NCBI GenBank assembly: GCA_012932295.1
Contig: JAAONU010000010.1
Coordinates: 21,402,047 to 21,466,046, forward strand
Direction of reading: 5' to 3'
From: Cyclina sinensis
Taxonomy: Eukaryota; Mollusca; Bivalvia; Venerida; Veneridae
Length of the DNA: 64,000 bases
Position numbers and translations under genes: made by a program. Shown here piece by piece: positions 22,664 to 35,284 of the stretch. The notes beneath the pieces were generated by a model. It was not told where the DNA came from. It saw only the letters and a program-made list of their open reading frames with translations, and made no database searches. Each line of letters opens with the position of its first letter. The first letter of the stretch is position 1.

Positions 22664-24348
22664 CAGGGCTTTAATTTACAGGGAATGGACACTCCTTATC
22701 TATCGAATGAATAACCAAAATATGATGTCGCGAGTTCACCTTTATATCCTGCAACGGAAAATCGATCGATAATGAGTTATCTATCGTTAGTTAGCGGTAA
22801 ATTGGTATGCAACGCTCGCACCTAGTTTACAAAAAACATCCATATTTTTGTCAATAATTATCTGATTTTCAAAATTTAAAATTTGTAAGAAAGAAGAAAC
22901 ATTGATCTTTTATGACATCTATTTTCTATTTCAACAACGGAAGTGTTTGTTCCAAGCCGACGAGTAAAAAACGACAACCCAATACTTTTTACGTCTTTTT
23001 TTGTAATTATCTATCGTTAGTTAGCGGTAAATTAGCATGCAATACATGCATCTAGTTTACAAAAACATCCGTATTTTTGTCAACAATGGGCTGATTTTCA
23101 AAATTCTAAATTTGTAAGAAAGAATTAAGAAACATTGACCTCTTATAATATCTATTTTTTATTTCAACTAAGGAAGTGGCTGTTCCAAGCCGACGAGTAA
23201 AAGACGACAACTCAATACCTTTTTCTTTTGGTAAAAATCTTGTCTCGATTTGATGAAAAAAGTGTTCACGTGTCTACAAAAATTGTTTATAATTTCGTCA
23301 ATATATGGTATAATTTACTGAAAAAAATATGTCTGGAAATTGTAGACTCAGATTATTTCAAATTATTCAGATTATCTTTACTTTTTTCACAGGGTGAGGC
23401 TTTCATTTACAAATTGTAACAAGTATAAATGTAAACTTTTGCATGATAGTTATGTCACAACATCCTGACACTCAAAATTATGACAAAGCGATTAATTAAT
23501 AAATTAATTTAAAAAAAGCTCTGCCCACTGAGCCAAAAGCAGGATCACAATGCTACCCATTGTCCACAAATTTAATTAACCTGCACTTAATTTTAAAAAA
23601 AATGAAAAATGCAACAAACAACACCAAATTTCAGTGCAAGTAATTTTAAAGAACACTGATCAACCGTGTGTTTAAAATATCACAATATTTAACCGCCAAT
23701 TTTGAAGTTAATATTCAGAGGAGGTCGGAAACCTTAAATTCAAATGTCAATCTCATCCAAGTAGAGTACGATGCAATTCATGTTAAGTGTTTTAATCGAG
23801 TCTGTTTGCACTGATACCACTTGAAATTCGTTAAGGTGTTGATCACCGATTCACACTTTTTTCGACAAAATTGCTGTAATTTACGTTGCTTTATTTCATT
23901 AACAAACACAGATATAGCAATAAAATGCATAGTAATGCTCAATCCTATGTCCACTGATTAACTTCCATCTTATGTCAACTCATTTCATAACTCCATTTTT
24001 GTCTAATACCCCCCGAAAGTTGACAAGAAAACACGAATTTGTACATACTTTCCGCCATTTTGGAAAACACGATGACATTTTAGTATTGATTTCATTGTTA
24101 TTCAAGTAAAAGGTGCTTCGAAAAATAACAAACAAGATAGTCAAAATATTTATTTCACAATATTTAATTTACAATTCGTTCTGAAATTTCTTAATGTAAG
24201 TTCTTTTCAACATTTGAGTATATAATCGTGAAAGCAGCAACATGTACCATCCGCCATTGAGGTGGTTTATTGAGATCCGGCCGCGCATGCGCGCGACACC
24301 ATATTATCGCAATTTTGGAGTGTCCATTCCCTGTAAATTAAAGCCCTG
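22664..24348. mobile_element. 1,685-bp non-autonomous TIR transposon
   Basis: TIRs of about 31 bp begin CAGGGCTTTAATTTACAGGG at 22664 and end as the complement at 24348. The 7-bp ATGCAAT flanks both sides (22657-22663 and 24349-24355). CAGGG termini are typical of hAT elements, whose duplication is normally 8 bp, so the superfamily is tentative. No transposase frame is present; the interior contains a duplicated block (22755-23230) and AT-rich DNA. Confidence 0.85.
22755..23230. repeat. Tandem duplication of about 240 bp inside the transposon
   Basis: Two blocks share TTATCTATCGTTAGTTAGCG, TCTAGTTTACAAAAACATCC (variants), and TTCCAAGCCGACGAGTAAAA, starting near 22774 and 23008. They differ by scattered substitutions and small indels, so the duplication is not recent. 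Confidence 0.85.
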
Positions 24349-24449
24349 ATGCAATATTTATAAACATTTCAAATCGACTGGGAACAAATTCTTAAAACAA
24401 ATATTTATCGCGCTCGATAACTACTTCCTGGGCTCAAACCACTACTTAC

Positions 24450-24559
24450 ACCAAATGTACTGGATATGGAATGACACTGGAGACTCTCACATTTGGTAGG
24501 ATTCATGGGGAATTCGGCGAAGCCTTCGTACACTGCTCCTCCACATTTTAACACTGCTC
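24450..24559 (-). CDS. Orphan exon candidate, small Cys-bearing peptide
   Basis: On the minus strand a good acceptor (ATCATGTTTACAG|GAGCAG) and donor (TTTGGT|GTAAGT) bound 110 nt that are open in a single frame: AVLKCGGAVYEGFAEF, then NPTKCESLQCHSISSTFG. The layout C-G-G-x-x-Y-x-G ... C-x3-L-x-C resembles part of a von Willebrand C-type (SVWC-like) domain, a secreted Cys-rich fold. Base composition is more coding-like than the surroundings. No partner exons were recognised on either side, and the transposon at 22664-24348 lies immediately downstream, so it may be a lone exon of a larger or broken gene. Confidence 0.35.
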
Positions 24560-25470
24560 CTGTAAACATGATTGTAAATAAAATAAGGGAAGCTACTCTT
24601 CCTTTCTTATTACATATTTAAATTTAGCGGGAAAATCATAGTAGTGGGATGCTTGAACCAGTGATGCGAGGCGTAGATAAACAAAAGAAGTGCGAATGTG
24701 ATGCGCATATTTTCTTGAGAATTTATCAATTTAAAAGGTAAAATGTTATCTTTTTTATAAAGATCTCTTAAAAAACAGCTGATACAATTATCCTTAGTTA
24801 TACACATTTTGCTGGTATTGAAAAATACCTTAAAATATAGAAAGTGATTCTTTTAAAACTTTCTCCGTCTGGGTCATCTGGATGCTCATTAGATGCACTG
24901 CTAGTTGTAGGATGTCCCTCGGGACAACAGGAATGATGGACAAAATAATTTTTTTTGAAAGCAGATTTGTGCAATGTAAATAAAGCTTGCCACTTGAATC
25001 AAACTTACCTGAAAAAAGGACAGTAATGGTTGACTTAGTTAAAAATTGTACACAGTGTGCATCTGTTGTTTTTAGAATGCTTACTGTTTCAATTCTCTCC
25101 CCCGGGTTCTCTCCAGACTTTTTATGTGGATGAGAGTAATCCTTCAAAGGCTTTGGAATACTGGCTGCTGCCTTTTGTTTTTGTTTCTTTTTTTCCAATT
25201 TTAGGGAGTATTAGGCACACTACTTTTCTGAATATACCACAATTTAATTTGTTTAATAGGTCAGTGTTTTGCTTAGTCCATCCAATTGTACTCAGGGTTG
25301 AGATAATTGTTTAAGTGGGCAATATCTCCTTCTCCTTAAGATTCTGACCCAAAACAAAAGTATCCCAGAATATGCTTATGTTCAACATGTCATCTAAATT
25401 ATTTTGACTTTGTTTTGCTGACAATATAAGAACTAGAAGTAAGATAACTGGCATTTTCAGAAGTAGAGTG
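24560..25470. other. Intergenic stretch, no supported gene
   Basis: A minus-strand open frame (24830-25198) is Lys-rich at its start and ends in a sequence that is both donor- and acceptor-like (TTTTTTCAG/GTAAGT at about 25006-25021), but there is no family resemblance, so it is not called a gene. Confidence 0.4.
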
Positions 25471-25646
25471 CTCTATTTAAAGATTATTTGATAATTCTGA
25501 TTTATTAGTGCACGCTCTATTTAAAGATTATTTGATAATTCTGATTTATTAGTGCACGCTCTATTTAAAGATTATTTGATAATTCTGATTTATTAGTGCA
25601 CGCTCTATTTAAAGATTATTTGATAATTCTGATTTATTAGTGCACA
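25471..25646. repeat. 44-bp tandem repeat, four near-identical copies
   Basis: Units starting CTCTATTTAAAGATTATTTG occur at 25471, 25515, 25559 and 25603 with essentially no differences, indicating recent expansion and likely length polymorphism. Confidence 0.97.
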
Positions 25647-26584
25647 AACTGAACAACACGAATGATTGTAACGTCTTTCAAAATAGCTACAGACACTTTG
25701 ATTACAAAAATACAAACAAAACTACATTTAATAACAGTTGTAAGAAGAGATATGTGTACTGGTTGAATACAAGCAGTTGTCAGATTCATTTTCAGTCTTA
25801 TTATTAAATTGGATGAAAATTTAACTTTTTAAGGTGTATAAATTTTGAAAATATTCTTGTAGGACCAACTCAAATGACTGTTGCTCCAAAATACATTGTA
25901 TCATCTTCAGATATTAAACTGAAAACCTGGTAAGTGAAGCATGACTTTACATTGGAAATGTGTACTTTACCGATAAGGGTTGTTAAATACAAGTTCACAG
26001 GGTAGAAAGCATGTGTTGTATTTTATTAAAAGCGTGTGTTTTGTAAGTCGCAAGATGTTAAAATTCATAATCTGGATTATACTGTGTTAGCTCTGTGAAA
26101 TATATGAATGGTATTAAAATATCTTAATTGTATTGATGTTAAATTAGAAAATTCTATGCATTTAATGAAATGTGTAGAGAAAAAGTAAAAGGAAATTATG
26201 CAAATGTTTTGAAAAAGTTTGTATTTAAAACTTAAAAAAACATATATACAAGTAATTATTTATTTAATAAACATAACTGACTGAGAAATTTATTTTTTAA
26301 ATTAATTTATTTTCTGAGTTCACAGTTTCTCATTTTTTTTTATTTCTGTACTCCTGAAAATTTTGCAAGGTTTAACACAAATATTTAGGAAAGTTTTTTT
26401 GGTTGGAATACCATATGCCTTATTTTCAGTGGTTAAGTAAAGAATGAAATTTTTGAAAATGGAAATTATATTGAATTTGATTCATATTTCAAAGAAGAAT
26501 TTTCTGTTTTAAAAAGAATACGCAAAATTGAGGAAGCACCATGGTACATGTATTAAAGTAGAGTGTCATTCTTATAGGTAGCTG
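25647..26584. other. AT-rich intergenic DNA
   Basis: No exon, RNA gene or mobile element could be supported. Confidence 0.5.
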
Positions 26585-26797
26585 TTAACCTTGAACATGC
26601 TGAAATTTTGTAATTGATTTGCCCAGCTTTGAATTTGGAACAGTCCATTCAAAATTTAAGGGATTTCAATATCAAAATACAAAAATGGAGCTACCAACAG
26701 TATAGAGCCTGGTCAGACTGCACGGATGTGCAGGCTGGCCTGGCTCTATACTGGTGGCAAAGGCTAATCACCTTCGGTTCCAGCAGGTTAAGGGATA
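26585..26797 (+). mobile_element. MITE family C, copy 1 (about 210 bp)
   Basis: The ends TTAACCTTGAACATGCTG and CAGCAGGTTAAGG are imperfect TIRs. The middle contains a long stem, TATAGAGCC..GGCTCTATA (about 26700-26750). Two further copies lie at 51033-51246 (inverted) and 59458-59662. All share an open frame around SIQNLRDFNIKIQK and SDCTDVQAGLALYWW, reflecting sequence conservation among young copies rather than a demonstrated protein. Confidence 0.85.
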
Positions 26798-27363
26798 AGC
26801 TAGAGGTGAAGGGTTTTAAAAATCAGAGTACTGGTCAGGACCCAAGGTATTAAACAATGAAATTAAGTTCCAAAAACTTCATCTTCAAATAATCAGTAGA
26901 AGTTTAAACAAGGCTAAAATGTAGTTAAGATTGGTCAAAGTATATCTTAAACCAATAACTTTTCATGTATGTTTATGCTATATGTACATACCTTAAAGTT
27001 CTACTGTTACGATCACTTAATTATTTTAAAATCTGGCAAAAATCAGGAATTTCTAAGAACCAGAGTAAGAAAATTTAGAACAAAAAAGGTCTGAGTGGTT
27101 AAAACCCCATCTTTATTAAGACAATATTTTGACTGGTTTTATTTGCAAAACTTTACAGTAGTTATCATAGTTTGTATAAATAGATTCAAAAAATATTTAC
27201 GTCTATTTTGATCAGTGCTTTGTTTAATGAGCCATGATACATTAGTTTTGTTGATATAGCCAAGGTGGATTTTAATCAGTATCATTAATTTATAAATGAT
27301 TTACAACATTTAAAGGAACATAAAATGCTTACATCTTGTACATGCGATTCTTTCTGTTTTTCA
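26798..27363 (+). other. AT-rich region upstream of the multi-span membrane gene
   Basis: No TATA box or CpG-rich promoter can be picked out with confidence. The sequence ends in a pyrimidine tract and AG (TTCTGTTTTTCAG at 27350-27363), a good acceptor that could start the 5' UTR portion of the exon carrying the start codon. Confidence 0.35.
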
Positions 27364-27786
27364 GGGACAAATGGGGAAGTGAATCGTACCTGCTTGAAAA
27401 AAATCAGGAGAAAGCAACTTGGCAAAAAATGCTGTCTTAAAATGAATATTTTCTTTAAATATTTTTTGCCAGAGATAAGGTTTGAAGAATTTGGAATAAA
27501 ATTTTTGAAAAACCATTCCTGGATCCGTTCAAATTGAACCACCTGCAAAATCTTCTGCATAGTGGTAACAGTAACTAGATAGGCATTCAGATAGAAGTAG
27601 TAGTTATCAGTTTGCTGAGCAGACTGCTGGAAGAAAGTTTGGATTTGTTTGAAGACAATGGTGTTCTCTTCATAAAATTCCTTTTCGCTGTGGTGATATA
27701 CATGTACAATGTAGTTCTTCTATGATTTGGAAACGAAGGCAGGGAACTTTATCAAAAATAATGACTACGTATTTTGATGTTACAAT
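27364..27786 (+). other. Probable 5' UTR of the multi-span membrane gene
   Basis: Between a good acceptor at 27363 and the start codon at 27787 there is no long frame joined to the coding sequence. The most economical reading is a non-coding leader within the first coding exon; the true transcription start is unknown. Confidence 0.35.
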
Positions 27787-28032
27787 ATGGCAGTTTCTAA
27801 TGGCTACCCTTACCCAGGGTTTGCAAATCCTTATGCACGAGGAAAGTTACCACCAGTGAAGACAAGACGAAACAAAAAGATGTGCGCGGGACGTATCTTC
27901 ATATTTTTAATATTGGGAGTCATATTGTTTGTTCTTGGACTCGTTTCGATGGGCGTGTACTTAAATATACATGGGTCAACAAGTTCGAGCCAGTACACGG
28001 AGATCATGCCTCTGTATATTACCTCAGGGACA
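27787..28032 (+). CDS. Multi-span membrane protein (sarcospan-like), exon 1: start and TM1
   Basis: This is the first coding exon of a protein of about 1,171 residues. ATG at 27787 is followed by a Pro/Tyr-rich, basic N-terminus (PVKTRRNKKMCAGR, residues 24-36), then one hydrophobic helix at about residues 37-59 (IFIFLILGVILFVLGLVSMG) and a short Ser-rich loop. It ends in phase 0 at GGGACA|GTAAGT. The positive charges before TM1 place the N-terminus in the cytosol. The start is chosen because it precedes the basic/TM region and has an A at -3 (ACAATATGG). Together with later exons the layout recalls sarcospan (Cys-bearing loop before the last TM), a four-TM protein of the dystrophin complex. 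Only three TMs are seen, so an exon encoding TM2 may be hidden in the following 12.5-kb intron. Sarcospan identity is tentative. Confidence 0.8.
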
Positions 28033-29918
28033 GTAAGTATTGTTTATTCATTTCCTCAGTTCGTTTCTTTGTCCATTTAGATGGTTTCTTATAGGCCAGA
28101 ACTATGATTTTACCAATTTTCAGTTTTGGACCAGGTCTTAAAGGTTATATCTAGCTTGATTTCAGGTTCTACAAATTGTAGATCTTTATAAAGGCGACAG
28201 AGAAAATGAAATAAAAATAGAACGATCAAACCCGATACAAACAGATAAAATAGAAGAAAAAAATAAGCAATATAAAGACAGCTGGCATACCTTCACATGT
28301 TAGATTGCTCAAAGATGCACTGTTCCTCTAGTTAATCATACTTTGTTCTTACAGTTCTTTGTATGCATAGTTTTCTATTAGAATAAGTAAAAAAAAAACA
28401 TCTCTGAATTCAAGGATGAATTATTTGAAAAGTATTGAAATGTTTGAAATGAGCCACTTGGCTGCATAAATAACCCTCATCTTAAAGAGCAGGAATCTTT
28501 GCTGAAGATTTCTCACACTCCCACTTGAAGACTAATTCAGCAACTATTTTCCCACGCTCTGCAAGTTCTTAAATGAGGGGCAGTCCATAAGTACAGAAAC
28601 AGAAAAAGGGAAGTCTTTCCTTGATACAGATCTTGAAAATAACAACATTTGGTAAACTGGACAGAAATTAGTCAGAAACTCCCAGGTCTGTGTCTGTAGT
28701 CTGTCTGATGGATTTTTTTAATGGATTTTTTTTCTGAAATTACTGCACATCAAATCATAAAATTTTTTCTGTTTACATTTTATTACAGTCCAGGTTTTTT
28801 CAGGCTTGTTTTATAGCCGATATTGGGTCATGTTCCCAATTGAAACTAGTATCTTTTTTTCCCCAAAAATCAGAAAAAATTCCCAACTGAAACTTCAAAA
28901 GACAAAAAAATAAAAATAATAAATGAAATCTATGAGCAAGAGATCTTTCACTGTAATAGACTTTTAAGGATTGAAAGTTTTCATCATAGACAGCAATTGT
29001 TAGTGTTCATTTAAAACTTGCAAAACTGAAGTCATGCATTTTTCCCAATTTTTAGCAAAACATTGCTGAACTTCCCAATCCAAAGGGAATGGGTCATGTT
29101 CCCAAAATACTGAGAAAAAACTCTGTAGTCAAAATGAGATTGACATACAGTACATAATTTTTATGTTGAATCAAATTAATTTTATTTGTTATACAGTTGA
29201 GCATATTTTGTTTCTAGAAAGCAGAAGGGACTGAAAAGTGGTTTTTCATGGTATATGGTAATTCTGTTCTATCACGACTGGCATGATCACGTTAAACATT
29301 GTCTTGAAAGTTTCCTTTCCCATATTTGATGATACGGACAAAGCAGCCTTCGCTATAGTCTAGATGATTATTTTCTTCTTGTGGTGCATAACGGTTCATT
29401 GCTCTTACCCAGATTTTTATGCCGCCGGAAGGAGGGCATAATGTTCTTGGTCCATCAGTTTGTCACAAAAATTTAACATTTTTGAGGCCATGCCGGGGGC
29501 ATGGCGTTCATTCGAACATAGCGCTTGTTCATTTATTTGAATATATTGGTTGAAAACGTCCCTGACAAAGAATTAAACTATGCTGATCATGCCCAGCGTT
29601 AAAGATTGTATGTATAAATGTTCTTTGCCTACAAGTTAAATGTGGCACATTTTGACATAGTGACTGTATTTGGGTGTGTGTGAAATAACATCAAAACAAT
29701 GTTGAAAAGTATGTTCCACTAACAGAAGCCGTCATTTAAATGATGTCGTCTTTAAAGCTACTTAGCAACTTACTAGTTTCATATGGTCGGAATTTTTCAT
29801 ATGATCTGAATGTTTCATACATGTATGGTCCGAATGTTTCATATGTAATTGATTTTTTCGTTAACAGAAAGGCTTCATTTTTCTGATTCTGATAAAACCA
29901 ATAATAAAACCTGTTTAA

Positions 29919-30346
29919 AGAGGCTTTACTCAAGATTTAATGTAAAATTATTTTTTACATAAATATCTAGATGCTGTGAGATTATAACACCATGATATTT
30001 TACTTCAAAACTGATTATAAAAGTCAAAATAGAATAAAAAAAAATATTTTCGCTCCAGCCTGATTTGAACTCTGGACCCTCATGTTAACAAAATATTTCC
30101 AACGCTTTTACTGTCACCACCATCGCCGCATGTGATATTACAGATATTTACTTTAAATCTTATATGATATAGTTATACCGTCGCGTTACGGTATAGCACT
30201 ACAAAAGCGAAAAAAATCAATTTATAATGTAATTTTTTGACTTTTTTTTTGTCAGTAAGTTAGTTTTTAAGCATAAGTCATAAATTTACAAGAAATTTAT
30301 AATACAAGAAAACTTTCTTTTTTTTGTCATCTGCAGCACAGCCCCT
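29919..30346. mobile_element. TTAA-flanked MITE family B, copy 2, with tRNA-like core
   Basis: 428 bp flanked by TTAA (29915-29918 and 30347-30350). The left TIR is AGAGGCTTTACTCAAGA and the right end is GCAGCACAGCCCCT. It aligns along its length with copy 1 (17996-18425), including TGATTTGAACTCTGGACCCT, the CACCACCATCGCCGCATGT block and the hairpin ATACCGTCGCGTTACGGTAT. Differences are a few substitutions and single-base indels. Confidence 0.9.
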
Positions 30347-31470
30347 TTAATGTGATGAGTAACAAATGTAAGTGCTAAAAAATTTGAACAGGTTTAAGAT
30401 ACAATTCCTTTTGCGGCAAATTAAACAGTAAAAATTACATTTTTTAACCACCCCTCACCACATTTTTCTCTCTGAGTACAAGAAATCTTTTCAAGATTTA
30501 TTTCAAGGCCAGATGTGAGCTGTTGTAATAACATCAGACAGATAGAAAATTAAGTTTAGATTTCCCACAAGAAACAGTTGTTTTACTTAAAGCAATTGCA
30601 AAAGTTCTAATTACTGAAAACAATCAATTTCCAGCTAAAAGTATTTTTCATTGGCTTCTCCTGAGGCATTTAAAAGTCTTCATGAAATTAAAATTTCCAG
30701 TTGTTGTTTAGTGAAATGATACAGGTACCATTTCTCAGAATTCAGAATTCTCAGTATACATGTACAATGTATTTTGGATAGCACAGGTTTACAGGGTTTT
30801 GATACGAATATTAAGTTGGCATCAAAAAGTTTGTCAACTGGAATAAACTTTCACCGTTTGCAGCCAACAGAGATAGACAGGAGACATACATTGTACCAAC
30901 GATCTGTTTTCAAACATATATATCACTTACACAAATTAAAACTTTATTATCCTATCACACTGCAACAGCAAGAGCCAGTCATGATCATTACTTACATCAG
31001 TTATGAACCTCTTATGTTGCTTGCTGATGTAGTTTTAAAGTTTTTCTTTCAAATTTGTCACCATGAACATTCACAAACCAAAGATTTTATGACCAAGGTT
31101 AAATTTTTTGTCACATTTGATGCCGCTGAATAGCAACTGTTGAGTTTTTAAAAAAGTGTTTTCAGATTTTAAATCTGCGCTTACGTTGAAAATTTGTAAC
31201 AGTACAGGGCCTTGCATGTGAAAAGAGGGAAAGAGCCTCAATTCTTTACTGATGTATTAACATTAAATTAAGTAAATTTGACATTGCATAAAAAACAAAA
31301 CAGGACAGTTATCACAATGTACTATTAAACTCTAATAGTTACTTCCCCTGTGGCATTTTCAAATATTGTGATTGGGATGAAATAAAATCAGAAATAAATA
31401 TGTGACCATTAAAATAAAAACATTACCACTGCAGGGCCTTCCCCAGAAAATTTTCCAAGGGCAACTGTGA

Positions 31471-31491
31471 GGGGGTGGGTATGGGAGGGGG
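31471..31491 (+). other. G-quadruplex-type tract
   Basis: GGGGGTGGGTATGGGAGGGG has four G-runs with loops of 1-3 nt, which fits the quadruplex pattern. It lies in the intron, within a dispersed-repeat-like sequence (GGCCTTCCCCAGAAAATTTT). Confidence 0.6.
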
Positions 31492-32662
31492 TAACCCCAC
31501 TCCTGCATGTCGAAATTTTTTTTAATCCTTACAATGAAATGAATCATTTTGGGGTATGTTTAATGGGAGTTTAAACAAACAAAATGTGTTCAGTATAAAC
31601 ATATTTTTAATACCTTTCACCGTCTTTAATATATAATCATAAATAGGTGCATAATAATATAATCAAAGGCTCTACAAATTTTTCTGAGTATGAGTTTGGG
31701 ACAACTGACCATGGCAAAACAGAGTTGTCCTAAAATCAGTGTTTTAGTGAGCATTATAAATAAATAGTTTTATTCTGTCATCATATTTAAAAAAGAAACA
31801 ATATATATACAGATACATGTATTTAGAAGGAAGGAAACCTTTATGGTCTTATGAAATCTTTCAACAGAAACTGCCTAGTATAGTCAGTATGGACTTTTTG
31901 CAGTAATGAGTTGAAGTTGAACTGAGTACATTTTTTGAAGGCAATGATTCATTATGAATGACTGAAATTTTCAAGAGAAAAACAAACTTTCACAATGACA
32001 AAGGAAATAACTGATACAAATGATCAAATCTTGACCATTCATCTTAATTAATAAATTAAATTTTGTAAGATTGCTGTGTCTCCAAGATGCAGTTTTCTCT
32101 AAATAAAAAGAAAAAAATACGACGGGGTCGCGAAAACAGGTGACAAACGGAGTATCCGAGATATTTTCATTTAGATGGTGCTTATGGAATGTCAGAACTA
32201 ATTTCAACATGGTTAGAAATCGACTGTTTATTAGAGTGGGCTGTGTTTTTGGACAGTTAATCTATATTTCTGACTGTCAAAATGAGAGCTGTCCAGGGCA
32301 AAAATTTTGTTTACAGTCACATGTCCGAGAAAATTGTCCCCTGCGTCGGACTATATAACTTAAAATAGCTCAAACAAACGATTTTCAGTCAAGAGCAATT
32401 AATGCCACATGATCATAAAACATATTTCTTTAAATTACTTCTTCAAAATGTAGCCCATTATTAGCAGTCACATGTTTATCCATACATCCTGTCATAACAC
32501 AGGATTTATTGATCAATAACACAATGCGACGGCTGCTGTGTATATTAAGTAACAATTCAGTGATAAGCAATCGTCTGCTGCTCTAAAAATTCAAGCGCCC
32601 CGCCTCTAAAATTAACGTGCAAGCCGAAATTCAAGCGCTAAATCGGCCTGGGGAATGCCCTG

Positions 32663-32915
32663 CACTGAGCCACGACGCTTACTTGTAAGATTGCATTAAA
32701 ATTAACGTTATAACTAAAGTATCTACCCCGTGACTAACGGGGTAAATTTTTTACCGATAAAAGTGTGTTAAACTTTATATTTTGATGATTTTCTGTATCA
32801 AAAAATGAATCAGTAACTTAGTTTAAATATGTTCTTCACAACTGCAGCAAAAATTTCAAGATGTAAGAACATTTTCTTTTTTTTTCATCTTTGGCCCATC
32901 TGTGAGTCAGTCGCT
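32663..32915. mobile_element. TTAA-type MITE family A, 5'-truncated copy
   Basis: It begins inside the tRNA-like core (ACTGAGCCACGACGC), runs through the hairpin ACCCCGTGACTAACGGGGT (about 32726-32745) and ends with GTGAGTCAGTCGCT followed by TTAA (32916-32919). The left TIR is missing. It matches the right-hand portions of copies at 38175-38626 and 46143-46570. Confidence 0.8.
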
Positions 32916-35284
32916 TTAAAACGGTTATGTGGTATTTGGAAGGTTGGTGTGTCAGTTTGTTTGGTTATATATAGATGCAGTCTAAATAAAATAAATTTTG
33001 TTGATACATTTTAATTTCAAATATCAAATATTTAACTAGAGAATTTTACTAATTTGTATTTTGACAAGAAACTGTTGAAACGTATTTTTGGTAGATGTAT
33101 ATTTTGTCTGCTTTGCTTTCTAAGTATTTTTCAGTTAATTTAGAATATTTGATTTGTTGTGATTTTAGCATGTTTATCCTGTGCCTTAAAACAGCTTAAA
33201 GGTTGACACTGAATTGTTCAGAGACAAGGAAGCCAATCTGTGTTAACAACAGACTTGTCAAAGATTTCTTTTTCTTCCTGAAAGAATTAGCATTTTATAA
33301 ATCAATTAAATCTTTTTTTCAAGTGGTGTTGCTTTTATTTGAAACCTGCCTTATAAACCAGTTTGAAGAAATCTTGAGCAGACTGCTTTGACCTCTTGAA
33401 AAGGTCAAGTTCAAGGTCATAGGTTAACTGACAGCACAAGAAACCTGCAGAAAACACAAGAGAGAAAATCTTCATTTCATTTTTCCTCCTTTATAACATT
33501 CTATTTTGAAATATTAAGTACTTGGCATAAACATCAAATTTTAAGTAGAGCACATTTTTTTCCTGCCAGCAGAGGTTATAAACCTAGCTACCTCAGTTCT
33601 GTGAGAAAAATACAGAAAGTGGTTTCTCAGAAAACTGTTCTCTAATTTGATTGAAATCTAACACCACAGGATTTATGCCAGAAGAGTATTTTGCATGAAT
33701 CATAAAGTTATGATAAGTTTTTCAGAGTAGAGGAAACTCGTATATATGCTGAAACCTGCTGTATAAAATAACAAACTTCTTATTTAAATTATTAATCCAG
33801 TGCTATAATGTTTCATTTTCTTTGTGATAAAAACGATGTTTTTCATGAAAATTAATATTAGTTGAACAAATGAAAATTGTTTGTGTGTAATTAAAGAGGG
33901 TATTTTCTTTTGAGGTCGTAATGTTATTACTGGTTTTATGTTAGTTATTTTAAAGACATTTATTGTTTTATACACGCTGTGGAGATATTACTGTATTATT
34001 ATTTCATAACAAGTTTCAACAGTTTTGTTAATATTCTTTAAAATGTTGACGTCTTTATTTTTTAGGTGCTTTGCTAAACAGCCAAAGTCAATATGTAAAA
34101 TCACTTTTGCATGGTGGAATGGAGAGAAACATTTCACTGTCAAAGAAATAGAAACACCACAGTTTGCCTTAATTGGAAATTTCAGCATGCCTGTTTTCCA
34201 TTTCAATATTTTACCCTACATGTATATTCTAGACCAAAATCCTTTAAAATCTTTCTTTATCTTTTTTTTGTGGCAGTATTCAATCTTCCCCGTTTGTCTG
34301 CCCTGTCACCCATTTAAACTGCCAACAAAAGCCGTACAAAGAAAACAATTACCAAAAGGCTGCCTTCAATTGTTACAAGCTGATGTTAACTTCCGACAGT
34401 AGAAAAACGGCGATAGTATTAGATTTCAAGATGCAAGCTGAACTGTTTCAAAACTATGGCAAGATTTTTTGGACTGATGAGTCCATTTTTATCCCTGGGT
34501 ATCTTTTAATAAAGAAACAATAATTGTTTATCGTGATTATCGAAGAGTTAACTATTTTGATGCAATTTGATAAAATGATTTGTGATTTGTAAACATTCTT
34601 CAGACTGTAATTTGTGTAGAGTTTATTTGAAGATCTTTGGTCAGTTTAAATGCACATTTAAATCACTAGATGTTTGAGATAAGTTGTGCACTAAACATAG
34701 CACAGTTATGAAGAAAATTATTTATTTAAAATGGTTGGAAAACAGTTTTTCCAAACTCATATTTATCCCTGCTTGATGACTGCTTCCTGGTTACAAGAAA
34801 AAACTTGCTCTGAACATGTGGAATGCAGAAAGTCTCTTGATTGAGACTCAAGTCCAGGTGGGAACCGGTGATCTGTGCGTCAGGAAACCATGTCTCTACC
34901 CAAATACCACTTCTTCTCAAAGTGGTAGACCCAATTTAGTACATGGGCTAAAAATTAAAACCCTGATGAACAAGTAAGACAGGAATAATTAATTGCCTCA
35001 GGGCACTGACGTGACAAATTTATGGGTTCATGTTAGTTGTGATTAGGATGGCATTAGGGACTGATTGCGTTTTTATGAAAAACTTTACTTAAAGATGATT
35101 TTTTTTAGATATCTGAAACGATTTTCAATGAGTTTTGGACATAAAAAAATCAGTCAAAGAAACTGAAAATCGGTAAATACCAGCAATTTTTTGGATTTCC
35201 AAAGCCATTACAACAACAAAAAACTTGAAATCTTGAACAGGAAGGAAGAAAATATATTATTGGTCCACTATTAGTGAAACTTCA

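Noticed and set aside
25471..25646. Direct repeats considered as a CRISPR-like array
   Set aside because: Units are contiguous with no spacers, and the genome is eukaryotic.
28167..28310. About 50 open codons after an acceptor-like AG
   Set aside because: Low-complexity Lys/Glu/Asn-rich text from AT-rich DNA, with no donor in phase and no family resemblance.
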